64,000 nucleotides of DNA from Ecdyonurus torrentis (GCA_949318235.1 OX439136.1:28699067-28763066); one strand, 5' to 3'. Counted from the stretch's first letter, positions 33,376 to 46,096 are shown. Numbers and translations: made by a program. Notes: generated by a model from the sequence alone, not told the origin.

Positions 33376-33867
33376 CCCCCCCCCCCCCCCCTTTAAGAAT
33401 TTTTCCTTTTTTTTTTTTTTTTTTTTTCATTTTAATAAACATTGTAGCTGGTAAAGAACAATGCACGTGTCTTAGCAGTACCAAAAATCATACTTAAATT
33501 TTCTGCTACGGCACGGCATAATTGCCACACTTAACAAACATCAAATAAAATTTATTTACGATTGTTATCATATATTTTAATATTTTTTTTTTAAAACGAA
33601 ACCAAACCGCATTCCTTATAACTTTATATTTTTCAACAACTTGAAAAAAAGGTATAAACAAGTGTCAGAGAAAAACTATGTTAGTGATGACTGATGACGA
33701 TATTTTTCTTTTGCATTCTGCTTCCTATTTTGTTCTTCTATCCTCCACGCACTCACGCCTTTTCTTTTTCTCTCATTTGTTATTGGCTATCGACTATTCA
33801 AGGTCAAAGTCACCTGCATGCTTTTTCCAAATGTTGTACTTTCTTCTCTACTGCAAAATAATGTAGA
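33376..33867. other. Left-arm-specific block of the foldback element
   Basis: About 490 bp here faces only about 124 bp in the right arm (34,649-34,772), shifting the pairing register by about 370 bp. It includes C-run 33,376-33,391 and a T-run at about 33,406-33,427. It is either a private insertion or a deletion on the other side. Confidence 0.7.
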
Positions 33868-34030
33868 GTACAGTACCGAGCTTAAAAATTGTTAAAGAGA
33901 TACTATTGGTCCACGAAATTACAATAGCAAAGGGTGTCTGCTGCTGCATTTCTCCGCCTTCTCAGACTGGTTGTGATTGCAGTGACCAATGACATAAATA
34001 TACGCACACCTACTTGACTATGCACACCTT

Positions 34031-34115
34031 CTCTCTCTCTCTCTCTTCTATATTTCTCTCTCTTTTTTAAGAATCAGTGCTTGCTTGCTTGCTCGCCGAA
34101 CACGCGTCTGGTGCA

Positions 34116-34174
<59 letters not shown>

Positions 34175-34490
34175 TTCTTTAAGAACCAAAATATTAAACC
34201 TGCCTGCTAGACCTGCCGTGTGTTGTTCTCTCTCTAATTTCTCATTCAAACAAAATATTTATTATAATATGCTTCCTCTAAACTTGTTTGCTTTTTCTCC
34301 AGAAAAAATACAATAGTAAACGATATCATAGAAAGAGAGAGATGGTGCACGTTGGACAAGCAGGCAAGCGTATTATTTATTCTGAGAGTGAGAGAGAGAG
34401 AGAGACGTGGTGCGTGCTCCAGACGGCTGGTCGGCAGCAAGCAAGCATAATACTCTGATTCTGATAGAGAGAGAGAGAGAGAGAGAAGAT
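34031..34490. repeat. Centre of the foldback with facing (CT)n and (GA)n
   Basis: (CT)n at 34,031-34,046 and 34,118-34,170; (GA)n at 34,386-34,404 and 34,466-34,487. GCTTGCTTGCTCGCCGAACA pairs loosely with the GTCGGCAGCAAGCAAGC side. Ser/Leu and Arg/Glu repeat ORFs here are microsatellite shadows. Confidence 0.85.
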
Positions 34491-36016
34491 GTGCATAGTC
34501 AAGGAGGTGTGCTTATATTTATGTCGTTGACCACTGCAATGACAACTAGCCTGAGAAGGCGGAGAATGCAGAAGTAGACACACCTTGCTATTGTAATTTT
34601 GTGGAGCTATATATCCTTTGTTAACATTTTATCTGCTCCGTACTGTACATGAGAGTGACGTTTAAACCAGTACGTAAAATATTTTCATACAAAATATCAA
34701 GTACCTTGTTGGATGAAAACAAAGAATTTTTCTTATTTCGATTACTAATTACTAAAGGCAGAAGAAAGACAATTCTGACGCATAGTTATTATTATTATTT
34801 TTTTTCATACTCAACAATTTCTCATGTAATTTCAATACTTGTAATATTTGTACCATTGACGTTTAATTTGTCTAACAGTAAACGTGTGAAAATTGAACTT
34901 AAACTACTAATACCAAAAAATAAAAATCATAAAAATAACAGAAATGAAATAAACTAGTTTCAAAGTAAAAAAAAAAAAAGATTTAAAAATATTGCAGTTT
35001 TTTTTAATAAACTTTCCTTCGTAAAAATAATTTACAATCTCTTTAAAACACATACTTTTTTTGGTATAATTACAAACCAAATTCAAGCTGCTGATTCGAG
35101 TGTTAATTTTTTTTTATAATACAAAAGTTAAAAAAAAAAAAAAAATATATATATATCCCTTAACAATTTAATTAAATATATTTTAATAGTAAAAATTATT
35201 AAATTGTATACATTTCATATTAACACTAAATTAAAAGTCTATTTTATAATTGTTTTAAAAGCAAGCAGCATACATAATATCGGGCAATGCATGCGCTGAT
35301 CAAGCTGTCAGAAAAAAAAAATTGTCTATACTATAAAGAGAGTAGCAACGAGCGAGCAGCAGCCAGGTAGAGTTTAATATTACCTATACTCCTATACATA
35401 CTATTTTATTTCCCCTCCTATCGCCTACTTTATCGACTCAGAAACGCATCGATTACATTTTAATCGCAAAATTGAACAATTTTAAAACACTATCATTAAA
35501 ATTCGATTTATACAATAACAGTGACAAAATTACCCGTAGTACATAGGATGTATTTTACACTAGCGCTGTTAAAAAAATCTCACTTCTTAATTTTAAAGTT
35601 ACGGCGTTTTAAGAACATTCGCAAACGTCACTTTTTTAGGTCAACCAGTGTACATTGCAAACTTTTTTTGGCACTACCAAAAAATAGACAATCTGAAGAT
35701 ATTTTTACTCGCAATATGTTCAGATCTATCTTTAATAATAACAAAGATGCAGAGGCTCAAAGTTAACACGTGGCTCAAAAGTTGAAAAAAATATCATAAA
35801 AACACGACGTCGCGGGACGTTTTAATTAGTTGCACGTACAAATTTTAAACAAAAAATACTATATTAAATTGAGTTGTAGAAAACAAAATTTGACAATCAA
35901 TGAATTTTTTTGTGACAATGTCCCACCAGCGTGTGCAATGGGGTGGTTGCTAGAAGAAAGCTACAAACATAATAATAAAGAGATCCTGTAAGGCTTAAAG
36001 TCAATCCCAGGAACGA

Positions 36017-36335
36017 TATATCACTGTGCAACATTTCACTTTTTTTTTCTTTGCATCTTTTTAGTCAAATCTCGCAAAAATAAAAATCTAAATATAAAGA
36101 CGTAATAAGTGAGAGAAAATTTCAATTAAAAGCATCCATTAATTATTACAATTATAATATTAATTCTACTTAACCTAACAGTAAGAGAATAAATATCGTT
36201 ATTTATGCTTCTTCGTGTCGTTATAGCATAAATATTGCGAGCATAAATCATTGAATTAAGTAGTATAAAAGTCATATTTGAAAAAAACATACATAGTATA
36301 TTTAAGAAACATTCAGCATAGAGCCCCACATAGTA
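36017..36335 (+). repeat. Tandem unit 2 (right part) and start of unit 3
   Basis: Resumes TATATCACTGTGCAACATTT and runs to GAGCCCCACATAGTATTTTG, where similarity to the earlier units ends. Confidence 0.85.
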
Positions 36336-36514
36336 TTTTGTTTTTATTTCGCATACGTAACAGTTAAATATGATAATGATAAACCCAATCAATGTAGAAG
36401 TAAAATAATCACATCAATTAAATCAAATTACTATTAAATAAACCATACAGTCCATACAGCATACTAATTTATTAAACACAAAAAGTTGTTTTCAAAAATA
36501 CATTAATTTTGCCC

Positions 36515-36775
36515 AAGAACCTAATTCTGATGCCCTAAGCATATAATCAAAATTTCAGCTTATGCAACCTGCACAAATTTTTCTATTGAATGTGAACAAT
36601 CCTGACGTCACAAATGTTCCAAATTTGTACATTTTGCCTACTTTACAACTTTTTCGCGCTCTCTTGCGGGGTTACATTTGAGTAATAGTTAAAATTGAAC
36701 ATGACTTTGGGTGTCCCATTTTGTGTTTAAAGAATCAACTAAGTGCATGTTGTTAGGCCTGCGGTCACTTTAAAT
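36515..36775 (-). repeat. Family R copy 2
   Basis: AAGAACCTAATTCTGATGCC ... CTGACGTCACAAATG ... GCGGTCACTTTAAATTG; reverse of 15,165-15,432. Confidence 0.8.
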
Positions 36776-37312
36776 TGCGTACAATACGAGACGAGAAAAA
36801 TTATTTAACTAATTATAATTATGTTTAATTTATATTTATGCTAACAAAAACAGCATAAATAATGAGATTTATGCTACATTTATGTCGATACAGCATAAAT
36901 ATTACGAGCACAAAACAATTAAATTAACTAGTATACAAGTCATAATTGTAATTAAAAATTTCCCAAGACACATTTAGCACAATAAACTGAAGCACATAAT
37001 ATTGTTTTAAATTTATCAGCCTAAAATTTTTAAATATAAAAGTAAAAAGTAATACATGTTTGATAAACCTTATTAAAGTAGAAGTGAACTTATTGATTAA
37101 ATCAAATTATTAGTACATTTAGAAGAGTACGAGATATGGCAAATTGTTAAGGTCACAATATTAAAACAAACAAGAATCATTATAATATAAATTATACTTC
37201 TCCTAACGTAAACAGCATAAATAATGATATTTATGCTTCTTGATTAAAACAAGATATTCTTATATTTAGTAGAGTACGCCCATTACTAAGGTTGCTGAAT
37301 ACTAAGGCATTA
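36776..37312. repeat. AGCATAAAT field continued, no gene
   Basis: Inverted ATTTATGCT / AGCATAAAT pairs and direct repeats of GTACGAGATATGGCAAATT-like sequence. Confidence 0.6.
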
Positions 37313-37601
37313 TAGACCAATGGCACTCATATTAAAGAGACGCTATTTTGTTGGTCAGGAATACACACGCCAGTATAGGAAAAAACATCATTTTTATATT
37401 TTTGACAGCAAAAAAGCTTCAAAGCACAATCAAAACCTTATTTCTAGCTTCTAATAAGCTTGAAGAATGAGAAAAATTTGTTCAGTTGAAATAAACCATT
37501 TTTATTTGAAAATTTAGGAGAAATGATGTTTCTTCTATGCTGGACAATGCATTAGGCACCACAAACATGGCGAAAAAGCGCAAGGATATGCAAGGGGTCT
37601 T
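37313..37601 (+). mobile_element. Family D MITE copy
   Basis: TATAGACCAATGGCACTCAT ... CTTCTATGCTGGACAATGCA ... GCAAGGGGTCTTC. Opposite orientation to 19,785. About 289 bp. Confidence 0.85.
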
Positions 37602-38194
37602 CTTCTGTTCACAAAAAGTACAAAAACAGCATAAATAATTAGATTTATGCTTATTGACTAAATCTAATTATTTTTATAATTAGAAGAGTACGAGACATGA
37701 CAAATTACTGAAATTACTAAGGTTGCCAGATGTTGTGGTCAATATAATGTTAATTATACTTATCCTAACATAAACAGCATAAATAATGACATTTATGCTT
37801 ATTGACAAAATCAAATTATTCTTATATTTAGAAGAGTACGAGACATGACAAATACGAGATTCATTATAATATACAGTAAATTATAATTATCCTAACATAA
37901 ACATCTATCTTAGCATATGAAGCATTTGTGATAAAGTTAAGTGACTTACAAGTAATATCGGCTCAGATTTAAAAATTCAGTAATTTTTATATTACATAAA
38001 CTAAGAAGAAAACAAAGATTTTTTTTATTTTTTACTAACAAAAAATATGATATCTAAACTTATCTTGACACGCATACTATAGTACGTAAGCTTTAAAAAA
38101 AAACTTACACAAATATAATCATTTTAGAACTTTATACGTAAACATAAACAGAGATTTATAAATCTCTATGATATTATAGAGATTTATATTTTAT

Positions 38195-38490
<296 letters not shown>

Positions 38491-38503
38491 AGTATACACT
38501 GTG

Positions 38504-38650
38504 GCCAAAACAAGGTAGTTCCCGCCAAAAGCTGTATCCGCGGTGCTAAACCAATCAGAGAGCGTGTAATAAACCTACTAGCCAATCACAGTTGACTTTA
38601 CATAGTTAATTACACTGTATCCGCTCGAACTAGTATTGGGAGAAATGTAG
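38504..38650 (+). mobile_element. Family F element, microsatellite-flanked
   Basis: TACACTGTGGCCAAAACAAG ... CCGCGGTGCTAAACCAATCA ... GAACTAGTATTGGGAG. Single-unit form. An 80-residue minus ORF here is a repeat shadow. Confidence 0.82.
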
Positions 38651-39125
38651 TATGTAAGTGTTTTGACTTTTTCTGTCTTTTAATTAACCTTGACGAATAC
38701 AATGTATATTGTATATGATTGAAGGAAAGAGAGAAATAAAGAAATTTTGAATTTGAATTGAATATAATAAAATGTGTATATAAATTACATAAGAAGCCAA
38801 GTTGTAAAACGTGAGCTTGCTATTTAAGAGAAAAATAAATTAGATTTGAGATGCAGTACAATTTAAATAGAAGAAAGAACATAAATATTGATATAAGTTC
38901 TCTGTAATTTGATTCAGACATGTCTATATGCCACAATGTTATAATTAAATAAGACAACATAAATATATCAATATTTGCATATTTAAAAACAAAAACACTC
39001 TTGTATGCCATTTTAAACACATTATATTCAGAGAATTCTCCTTCATGTTTGAGATGCAGTACAATTAAAATAGAAGAATGAACGTAAACTTTGGGTTGTA
39101 TATATATAACAATGTCGGTCCGATA

Positions 39126-40064
39126 TCAATGCATGGTCACTAATAACACTTTTTATAAAATTTCTTATAAGAAATTAAAACTCGTAATTTAAGTTTAAAA
39201 CAATCCGTTGGATTTAAAGATTTAAAAAGAAGAATAAACACGTAGGGTTTTTAATTGAACTAAAATAAAATTACATGAAAAGGCATGATTTCAACGCCAC
39301 TTTTTTATGAGATTCAAATTATATAAGAATTTAAAAATTATTTTTAAATATAAGTTTACACAAAATCCGTACGATTTAACGATGTCAGAAGAATAATTAA
39401 TATGAAGTTTTTTTGTGGAGTCAATGTTAATTGTTAGCCTAACAGTTACAGAGTTAATATCGTAATTTATGCTTCATTACATTTATGACGTTGCAGCATA
39501 AATAATTAAATTTAGTACTTTACAAGTCATAATTCTAATTAAAAAAAATAAAAAATAAAAAAGTTAGCTCCACAATAATTTGATTTTAAACAGAGTTCAA
39601 TATTATTAATGATGTAATTTTTATAAAGCTAGCGACGTATACAAGTAATGTCATCTTATTAAATAAGATGCAAAGACAAGGAAAAGGTCACGTGGATTGG
39701 GCGTCATTTAGGCCCAAATTTCTATGTACAACTTGACTACAAATGACAAATGTCTCATATGACCAGCTTTCTAACCAGAGAAAAAAAAAATTAAAAGTTG
39801 AGTGCAAGTTATTTTGTTCTTCGTTTTACAAATGTTAAAATATCTAGCATGCGTTCATTTGAAATATTTTAATAAAAGGCCAACACAAAAACCTTAATTG
39901 AGGTGGATGTAAAAGCAAATTAAAACGACTTTCTTCAATTATTAGAACTTGATAATTCATGATTATACATGTTTAGAAATAAAACTCAATCTAAATTACG
40001 GGAGTATAGGATACTGACCTTATATCTCAACAACTACAACGTACTAGAATATAGTTTAAAATCT
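39126..40064. other. AT-rich spacer, no recognised gene
   Basis: One AGCATAAAT block at 39,440-39,510. 39,655-39,780 is slightly GC-richer (GGTCACGTGGATTGGGCGTC) without an open frame. Confidence 0.5.
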
Positions 40065-40325
40065 GACAATTACATATTTAAAAATTCAGCAATTTTTATT
40101 TTTATATTACAACAAATAAGAAGAAAACGAAGATTTTTTTATTTTTTAATAACAAAAAAATATGATATCTAAACTTATCTTGACACGTATACTATAGTAC
40201 GTAAACTTTAAAAAAAATAACACAAATATAATTATTTTAGAACTTTATACGTAAACATAAACTGAGATTTATAAATCTCTATATCTAATATGTAGAGATT
40301 TACATTTAGGATTTATTGATTTATC

Positions 40326-40375
40326 TATATATATATATATATATATATATTTTATTATATATATATATATATATA
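40326..40375. repeat. (TA)n microsatellite with TTT interruption
   Basis: Occupies the position of the ATCT/TA tract in unit 1, immediately left of the family F element. Confidence 0.95.
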
Positions 40376-40520
40376 CTCTGGCCTAAACAAGGTCTTTCCC
40401 GCTCAAAGCTGCATCCGCGGTGCTAAACTAATCAGAGAGCGTGTTATAAACCTACTAGCCAATCACAGTTGACTTTTCATTGCTTATTACACTGTATCCG
40501 CTCGAACTAGTATTGGGAGA
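40376..40520 (+). mobile_element. Family F element, microsatellite on both sides
   Basis: ACTCTGGCCTAAACAAGGTC ... GAACTAGTATTGGGAGAAG. It lies between (TA)n and (TG)n. Confidence 0.82.
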
Positions 40521-40644
<124 letters not shown>

Positions 40645-41139
40645 ATACAAGTAGCCAAGTTGTAAAACGTGAACTTGCTATTTAAGAGAACAATAAATTA
40701 GATTTGAAATTCATTACAGTTTAAATAGAACAAAGAACATCAATATTAAAATTAGTGTTTTCAATGTAAAGGATCAAGACATATATATATGCCACAATAT
40801 TATAATTAAATAAGACAACATAAAAAGATAAATATTTACAATTAAAAACAAAAACACTCTTGTATGCCACTTTAAACACAAAATATTAAGAGAATTCTCC
40901 TTCATGTTTGAGATTCAGTACAATTTAAATAGAAGAATGTACGTAAACTTTGTGTTGTATATATAACAAACAATATAGGTCCGATTATATGTTACCATGT
41001 CGAATGTTTTAATGAAATTATGATTAAAACATAACACTAAATTATGTCAGTGACATTTACGATTTTTTTTTTTTTTTTTTTTTTTATCACCCTGAATAAT
41101 TTTGTAGTTAAATTTATGTGAACTTATTACCTATAAAAG

Positions 41140-41935
41140 TCAATTACTTGAAGTTACAACGTTTTATTTGAAGATTATTAGCAAATTATATAAAACAGTT
41201 TTTATAACCGCTGCGGATGAATTAAACATTTCTTTACAAAAGTGTAAACATAAAATAAGAGAAATTAGAAACACAAAAATAAGAAGTCTAAGAGAAGAAA
41301 ACAAATTAATTTTTCATTTTACATGAGAGAGAACAAATCTTTTTCAGATTTCAAATTTAACACAAGCGAGAACTTTCTGACGCAACAATAATTTACACAA
41401 TTTACATAATTAATAAAAAATATCGATTACGAAAGTAAAAAATCGATTTAATATGTAGACCATTTGGTTATTAAAGTAATTTTAAATATTGACTAAGGAA
41501 CAACTGTTTTGAAGCTGACTTTAAGTGATTTCGGTCACATCCACTTCTGTTTCATCTTACTACGCATGCGCAGAACGTTGAAACGGGAGTGGATATGAGC
41601 AAAATTGCTTATATTCAGCCTCAAACAAAAAAAGGTCAATGACAAACTATTATAAAGAGAAAATTAAATAATAATGAAATTTTGTAATAATTCTACGTGC
41701 AAATGTTACCTAAATGTACATAAAATTCAACTACGTGAAGTTGTGAACATTATTATTTATTTTGATTTAAGAACAAGAAAGTTTAACTTCCAGATGATTT
41801 GGATATATATAGAAATTTCCTATAGCTACTGAGAACCGACATTCTATGAAAACATTTCCTTTTTCAAAAATGTAAAAATCTAATAAGACATTTTAGATCG
41901 AAAAAAAAAATAATAATAAAATAAAATAAATAAAT
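41140..41935 (+). repeat. Direct duplication unit 1 (with MITE)
   Basis: ACTTGAAGTTACAACGTTTT ... GAGAGAACAAATCTTTTTCA ... TCAACTACGTGAAGTTG. It carries a family M element at 41,497-41,640 that unit 2 lacks. Confidence 0.9.
41497..41640. mobile_element. Family M MITE copy 2
   Basis: AAGGAACAACTGTTTTGAAG and TCACATCCACTTC as in 784-928. Unit 2 of the local duplication (near 42,260) has no such element. Confidence 0.75.
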
Positions 41936-42415
41936 AACTACTTGAAGTTACTAAGTTTTGTTTAAAGATTATTAGCAAATAATATAAAACAGTTTTTATA
42001 ACCGCTACGGATGAATTGAAAATTTCTTTTCAAAAGTGTAAACATGAAATAAGAGAAATTAGAAACACAAAAATAAGAAGTCTAAGAGAAGAAAAACAAA
42101 TTAATTTTTCATTTTACATGAGAGAGAACAAATCTTTTTCAGATTTCAAATTTAACACAAGCTAGAACTTTCTGACGCAACAATAATTTACACTATTTAT
42201 ATAATTAATAAAAAATTATCACTGAAGTAAAAAATTGATTTGTAAACCATTTAGTTACTAAAGTAATTTATTTGACAAACTATAATCAAGAGAAAAGTAA
42301 ATAATAATTATGTAATTATTTTACGTGAAAATTTTACCTAAAACTAAAATTCAACTACGAGAAGTCATGAACATTATTATTATTTATTTTAATTTATGTC
42401 TTATGTAATTATGTC
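41936..42415 (+). repeat. Direct duplication unit 2
   Basis: Matches unit 1 at an offset of about 790 bp, with most of GAGAGAACAAATCTTTTTCA and its flanks unchanged. Confidence 0.9.
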
Positions 42416-42514
42416 TATGAAAACATTTCCTTTGAGTACAAGACAAGACACTGCTCCGTGATGTGCTCAAGTAATTTTCTTCTTTGATTGATAATGTCAT
42501 TAATATATGACGAA

Positions 42515-42660
42515 AGCTCTCAGTTATAAAATGAACTTTTTTATAACAAAACACTGTGCCATGCGAGACTTCGACCTCTCCATAGAAATTCTACTGTGGT
42601 ACGGCCCTTGCTGGTTATTCTATCCTTTTCTTTAATATTGATCCTAACCGCGATGGTTTT
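42515..42660. mobile_element. Family L half-copy
   Basis: TTATAACAAAACACTGTGCC ... ACCTCTCCATAGAAATTCTA ... TTGATCCTAACCGCGATGG; one arm of the palindrome at 46,097. Confidence 0.75.
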
Positions 42661-42759
42661 TTCCTTAAATTGACCCGATTGGAAGTAACAAAAGAATGCA
42701 CAAAATTATTTTCAGAGTTCAAATTTAACAGCTAATCAATAATTATCTTACAACATGCA

Positions 42760-43158
42760 AAAATAAGTAAAGTCATTGACACTGCATATAGCAATTCCAA
42801 AATTAATAAATAGGTAAAAACTTCCATTCAAATAAATTTTAGACTTACTTTATAAATATAAAATATATAACAATTGAACCAGAAAACTTTATTTTTATGT
42901 ATATGGTTTCAAACAATGGCTAATTTATGTAAGTAATAAAAGTCAACAGGTGGCCCTCATTGGTGACGAAGACCAATATGTAGATTTAAATGTTTTTTAA
43001 AACATCCAACACTTGCAAAGAGAAACATAAATATTGGCTAGATAATAATAAAGACGTACTAAGAGAAAGAGAGAAATTCAATTAAAATCCACCTGCGTGG
43101 GCAAAAAGAACCTTATTTTAGGAATACCAAAACACATTTGAACAACTTTTACAATTAC
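42760..43158 (+). repeat. Family Q and 10.5-kb paralogue
   Basis: GCAATTCCAAAATTAATAAA and GAAGACCAATATGTAGATTT, then the block paralogous to 10,551-10,696 leading up to the TTAA target. Confidence 0.8.
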
Positions 43159-43162
43159 TTAA

Positions 43163-43470
43163 AGGCGTAGAACACCTTGAACAAAAAATTTGCATAATAT
43201 CCTAACGAACCTGAAAATCAACGTTGTTTTGGCCGGAGTCATTGATTTCTAATTTATTTTCCATTCACAAAATGCCGCTGCCGGTCACTGACGTCACAGC
43301 TCGCTTGGTCCACCCGCAAGTAAACCGGGCTAGCTGTGACGTCAGTGACCGGCAGCAGCATTTTGAGAATGGAAAATAAAATAGAAATCAATGACTCCGT
43401 CCAAATCAACGTTGATTTTTAGGTTTATTAGGATATTACGCAACTTTTTTGTTCAAGGTGTTCTACGCCT
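43163..43470. mobile_element. Family E MITE copy 5, complete, TTAA duplication
   Basis: AGGCGTAGAACACCTTGAAC to GTTCAAGGTGTTCTACGCCT, 308 bp, flanked by TTAA at 43,159-43,162 and 43,471-43,474. The paralogous locus at 10,697-10,700 has one TTAA and no element. Two TGACGTCA sites flank the loop. TTAA duplication is typical of piggyBac and Kolobok relatives. Confidence 0.95.
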
Positions 43471-43740
43471 TTAATAAATATAAAATACATAACAATTGAA
43501 GCAGAAAACCTTCATTTTTCTATGGTGTCACTGTATGCACATATTTAAGTTATTGGTCAGATAATTAAAGGTGACAAATAAAATATATTTTGACCACAAA
43601 GTTGTGGCTACTAAGATATGTCAGAAGATAAAGAAAGAAAATAAAGTTGTTAAGAAAAAGATACCAGATACTTATTTGCATTTCAATGTGCACAGAGTTA
43701 TATAGAGTTAATATGGGGTCACTCCATGCCTAGTTTTTGT
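43471..43740 (+). repeat. Right flank, paralogous to 10,697-10,940
   Basis: TTAATAAATATAAAATACAT ... GACCACAAAGTTGTGGCTAC ... TTGCATTTCAATGTGCACAG. Confidence 0.88.
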
Positions 43741-43749
43741 TACTAATAA

Positions 43750-43915
43750 GTAAACAGGTGTCACTCATATTTAAGAGCCACCATATTGTTGGTCAGAAAT
43801 ACATATGCCAGCATAGGTGCAACGTTATTTTTATATATGTAATAGCAAACTAAGCTTCACAGCTCAATCTAAGCCTGATTTGTAACTTAACTTTGAAGTG
43901 ACCTTCAAGTTTGCG
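43750..43915 (+). mobile_element. Family D half-copy
   Basis: TCACTCATATTTAAGAGCCA ... TATGCCAGCATAGG; the GTCTATGCTGGACAATGCA half is missing. Confidence 0.72.
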
Positions 43916-44520
43916 AGATATCAGTCGGTCACCTACCTACATTAATAATAAAAATATTTACCATTGGTATTTCTCACGTCACAACTTTCATGTCTTGGGA
44001 TGTGAAAAACACAAATTATTTTTAAACCACAAATTAAAATTTACAAGGTGAAGTCGAAGACCAATACGCAGATTTCAATGTTATAAATAATAAGATCAAT
44101 ATAGAAGAACGAGCAGAGTTAAAATTGAAACTCAAATATAGGATAAGGAACATTTAGCAGAAGCTACAATATTTAATATTTTAAAATCATTTTTAATTTA
44201 TTTATTAAATACAAAAAATTGCCATGTTGGCAATGCTAAAACAAAGAAGGACAAACGTAGTTTGAAATAATGTAACATTGACTGTACATATGAGAATTTC
44301 TGCCGAGCAGATTCGTGTTTTCAAACCAGACGTCAAAATAAGTAAAATAAATGAAATAATATTGTATTCCTTTATTAATTTTTGTAATTAGTTGATATTA
44401 TGATCAATAAATAAATGGAATAACAGCAAGTGTCATTTTTAATTAACGTTGAATTTCAATTGCTTTTGTTCAGTCTTGGGTCCGATACCCAAAATTTCTA
44501 TAACGCTAACGATACTACAC
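43916..44520. other. No recognised gene; partial family Q
   Basis: 44,050-44,180 repeats GAAGACCAATACGCAGATTT and GGAACATTTAGCAGAAGCTA. Confidence 0.55.
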
Positions 44521-44522
44521 TT

Positions 44523-44668
44523 CTTCCAATACTAGTTCGAGCGGATACAGTGTAAATAACAATGTAAAGTCAACTGTGATTGGCTAGTAAGTTTATAACA
44601 CGCTCTCTCATTGGTTTAGCACCGCGGATACAGCTTTTGGCGGGAATGACCTTGTTTCGGCCAGAGTT
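44523..44668 (-). mobile_element. Family F element, reverse orientation
   Basis: CCAATACTAGTTCGAGCGGA ... GGTTTAGCACCGCGGATACA ... GACCTTGTTTCGGCCAGAGT. Not next to a microsatellite. Confidence 0.82.
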
Positions 44669-45382
44669 TATATTCAATGATAACGATATCGTTACTTTTA
44701 AAAATGTCACCCACGATAACGATACTATAACGATAACTTTAAATCATAATGCAATATTTTATTGAAATAAAATATTTTAAATACTTGCTTCATGACTGTA
44801 CTATATACAGATTTCAATATTACAAATAATAAGATCAATAAAGACGAACGAGCAGAGTTAAAATTGAAGCACATATCAAGTAAAAGGAACATTTAGCAGA
44901 AGCTACAATATTTAATTTTTTATTTTTGAAGTTGAGTGAACTATATTTAAATACTAAAATGTTGTCATCTATCCTTCATATCATGTACAGATAACATCAA
45001 AGACAATGCCGCTTTCTAAAGACAAAGATAGAAAGTACATTAAAGCTGTGCATAAATACTGTTACCTTGCTCCAAAAAATGCGCAATGCCATTTAAAAAA
45101 CATTAGGTGGTAGTCATTTTTGTGTGGTTTATGGCACGACAAACCAGGTTTTCAATTAAACAACTTTATTGTCAGGTAGGGGCACTGTTGACAAATTATC
45201 TGACATGAAATAATTCTTTGGTAAGCGGCATCAACTTTGATTATATTATGGTTTACGAGAGTGTACTAATTGAGTGACAGGAATTGTATGATTTATTTTT
45301 AGTACACTAGGTGTGTCATATTTAACGTACATCGATTATCAATATATTATTATATTGTATTATTATATATCTATTATAACTA
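44669..45382. other. Family Q copy and unassigned DNA
   Basis: 44,800-45,010 is family Q. 45,020-45,300 is unique here and has no open frame. Confidence 0.55.
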
Positions 45383-45593
45383 AAGATATCAGCCTGGCCT
45401 TCTATAATACCCCTCCCTGCATATAATATAAATGGGTAGAAAGGCCCAAACTGTACAGACAGGCATGTCGTTATGCGGTGCATGGCTTTCACCATGTAAT
45501 CTGTCAGATTAAAGAATATCACGAGTGTAATGATAAATGTGTATGTTTGTTATGTGGTGGCCTATGTACTAAGTACCACTTACTTCATTGTCC
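45383..45593 (+). pseudogene. Second copy of the Cys/His-rich block
   Basis: Matches 12,541-12,750. An in-frame stop follows the AFYNTPPC-like start, but the GFHHVICQIKEYHECN ... CVCLLCGGLC segment is intact and the frame stays open to about 45,632. The flanks differ from the first copy. Origin unknown. Confidence 0.35.
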
Positions 45594-46096
45594 ATCTCAG
45601 ACCCTATCATTAAGTCATTATAGTATAAAGTAAAAAGACGTTTAGTTAGAAATGTTATTTAAAATGTCCATTTCAGGTTTATTATCCCAGTGATATATAA
45701 ATACCAACACATATCAGTTACAAATATAAAAATATGATTACACAAAATAAACTTGGAAACGTTTGCGAGAGAAAATGTGATGCCCCAAATAGATGATGCG
45801 ACGATTATTATAATTAAAGATTTTGAGCATCTTTTTTGTTCTTGGCTGTTTTTAGTTTTTTTATTTTTATTTTTTATTTTTTTTTTTTTTACAGCTTTGT
45901 TTTCAAATTATGTTCAACAAGACTGTAATGTATCATATTTAATTAACAATTAAAAACATAATAATCATCATGTGTTATTATCATCAGTGAACAAGTTTAA
46001 TAACTTGGCTTGTCAAATGTATACGATTTTTGTTCAATAATAAAAAATGTTTATTAAAGCTCCTAATTCAATTTAAGGGGGAAAAAAAAACATCGC
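45594..46096. other. AT-rich, no supported gene
   Basis: A 66-codon ORF at 45,753-45,953 runs through a T-tract and has no support. Confidence 0.5.

Larger units (their letters stand above)
32132..36016. mobile_element. 3,885-bp foldback DNA element with 3-bp TAT duplication
   Basis: Starts TCGTTCCTGGGATTGACTTT and ends AAAGTCAATCCCAGGAACGA. Inverted arms of about 1.25 kb (32,132-33,375 and 34,773-36,016) are nearly identical, and matches resume around the centre (33,868-34,020 with 34,490-34,648), where CT repeats on one side face GA repeats on the other. TAT flanks at 32,129-32,131 and 36,017-36,019 collapse to the uninterrupted CCTAATATATCACTG of unit 1. No transposase is visible. A 3-bp duplication fits PIF/Harbinger, CACTA or Zator, but the termini are not CACTA, so the superfamily is open. 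Confidence 0.93.

Noticed and set aside
32382..35766. Identical 81-codon ORFs in the two foldback arms as a conserved gene
   Set aside because: Identity follows from near-identical inverted arms. No domain, splice site or promoter supports it.
32132..36016. Foldback as a Polinton/Maverick terminal repeat pair
   Set aside because: Duplication is 3 bp, not 6 bp. The termini lack the expected start, and there is no coding interior.
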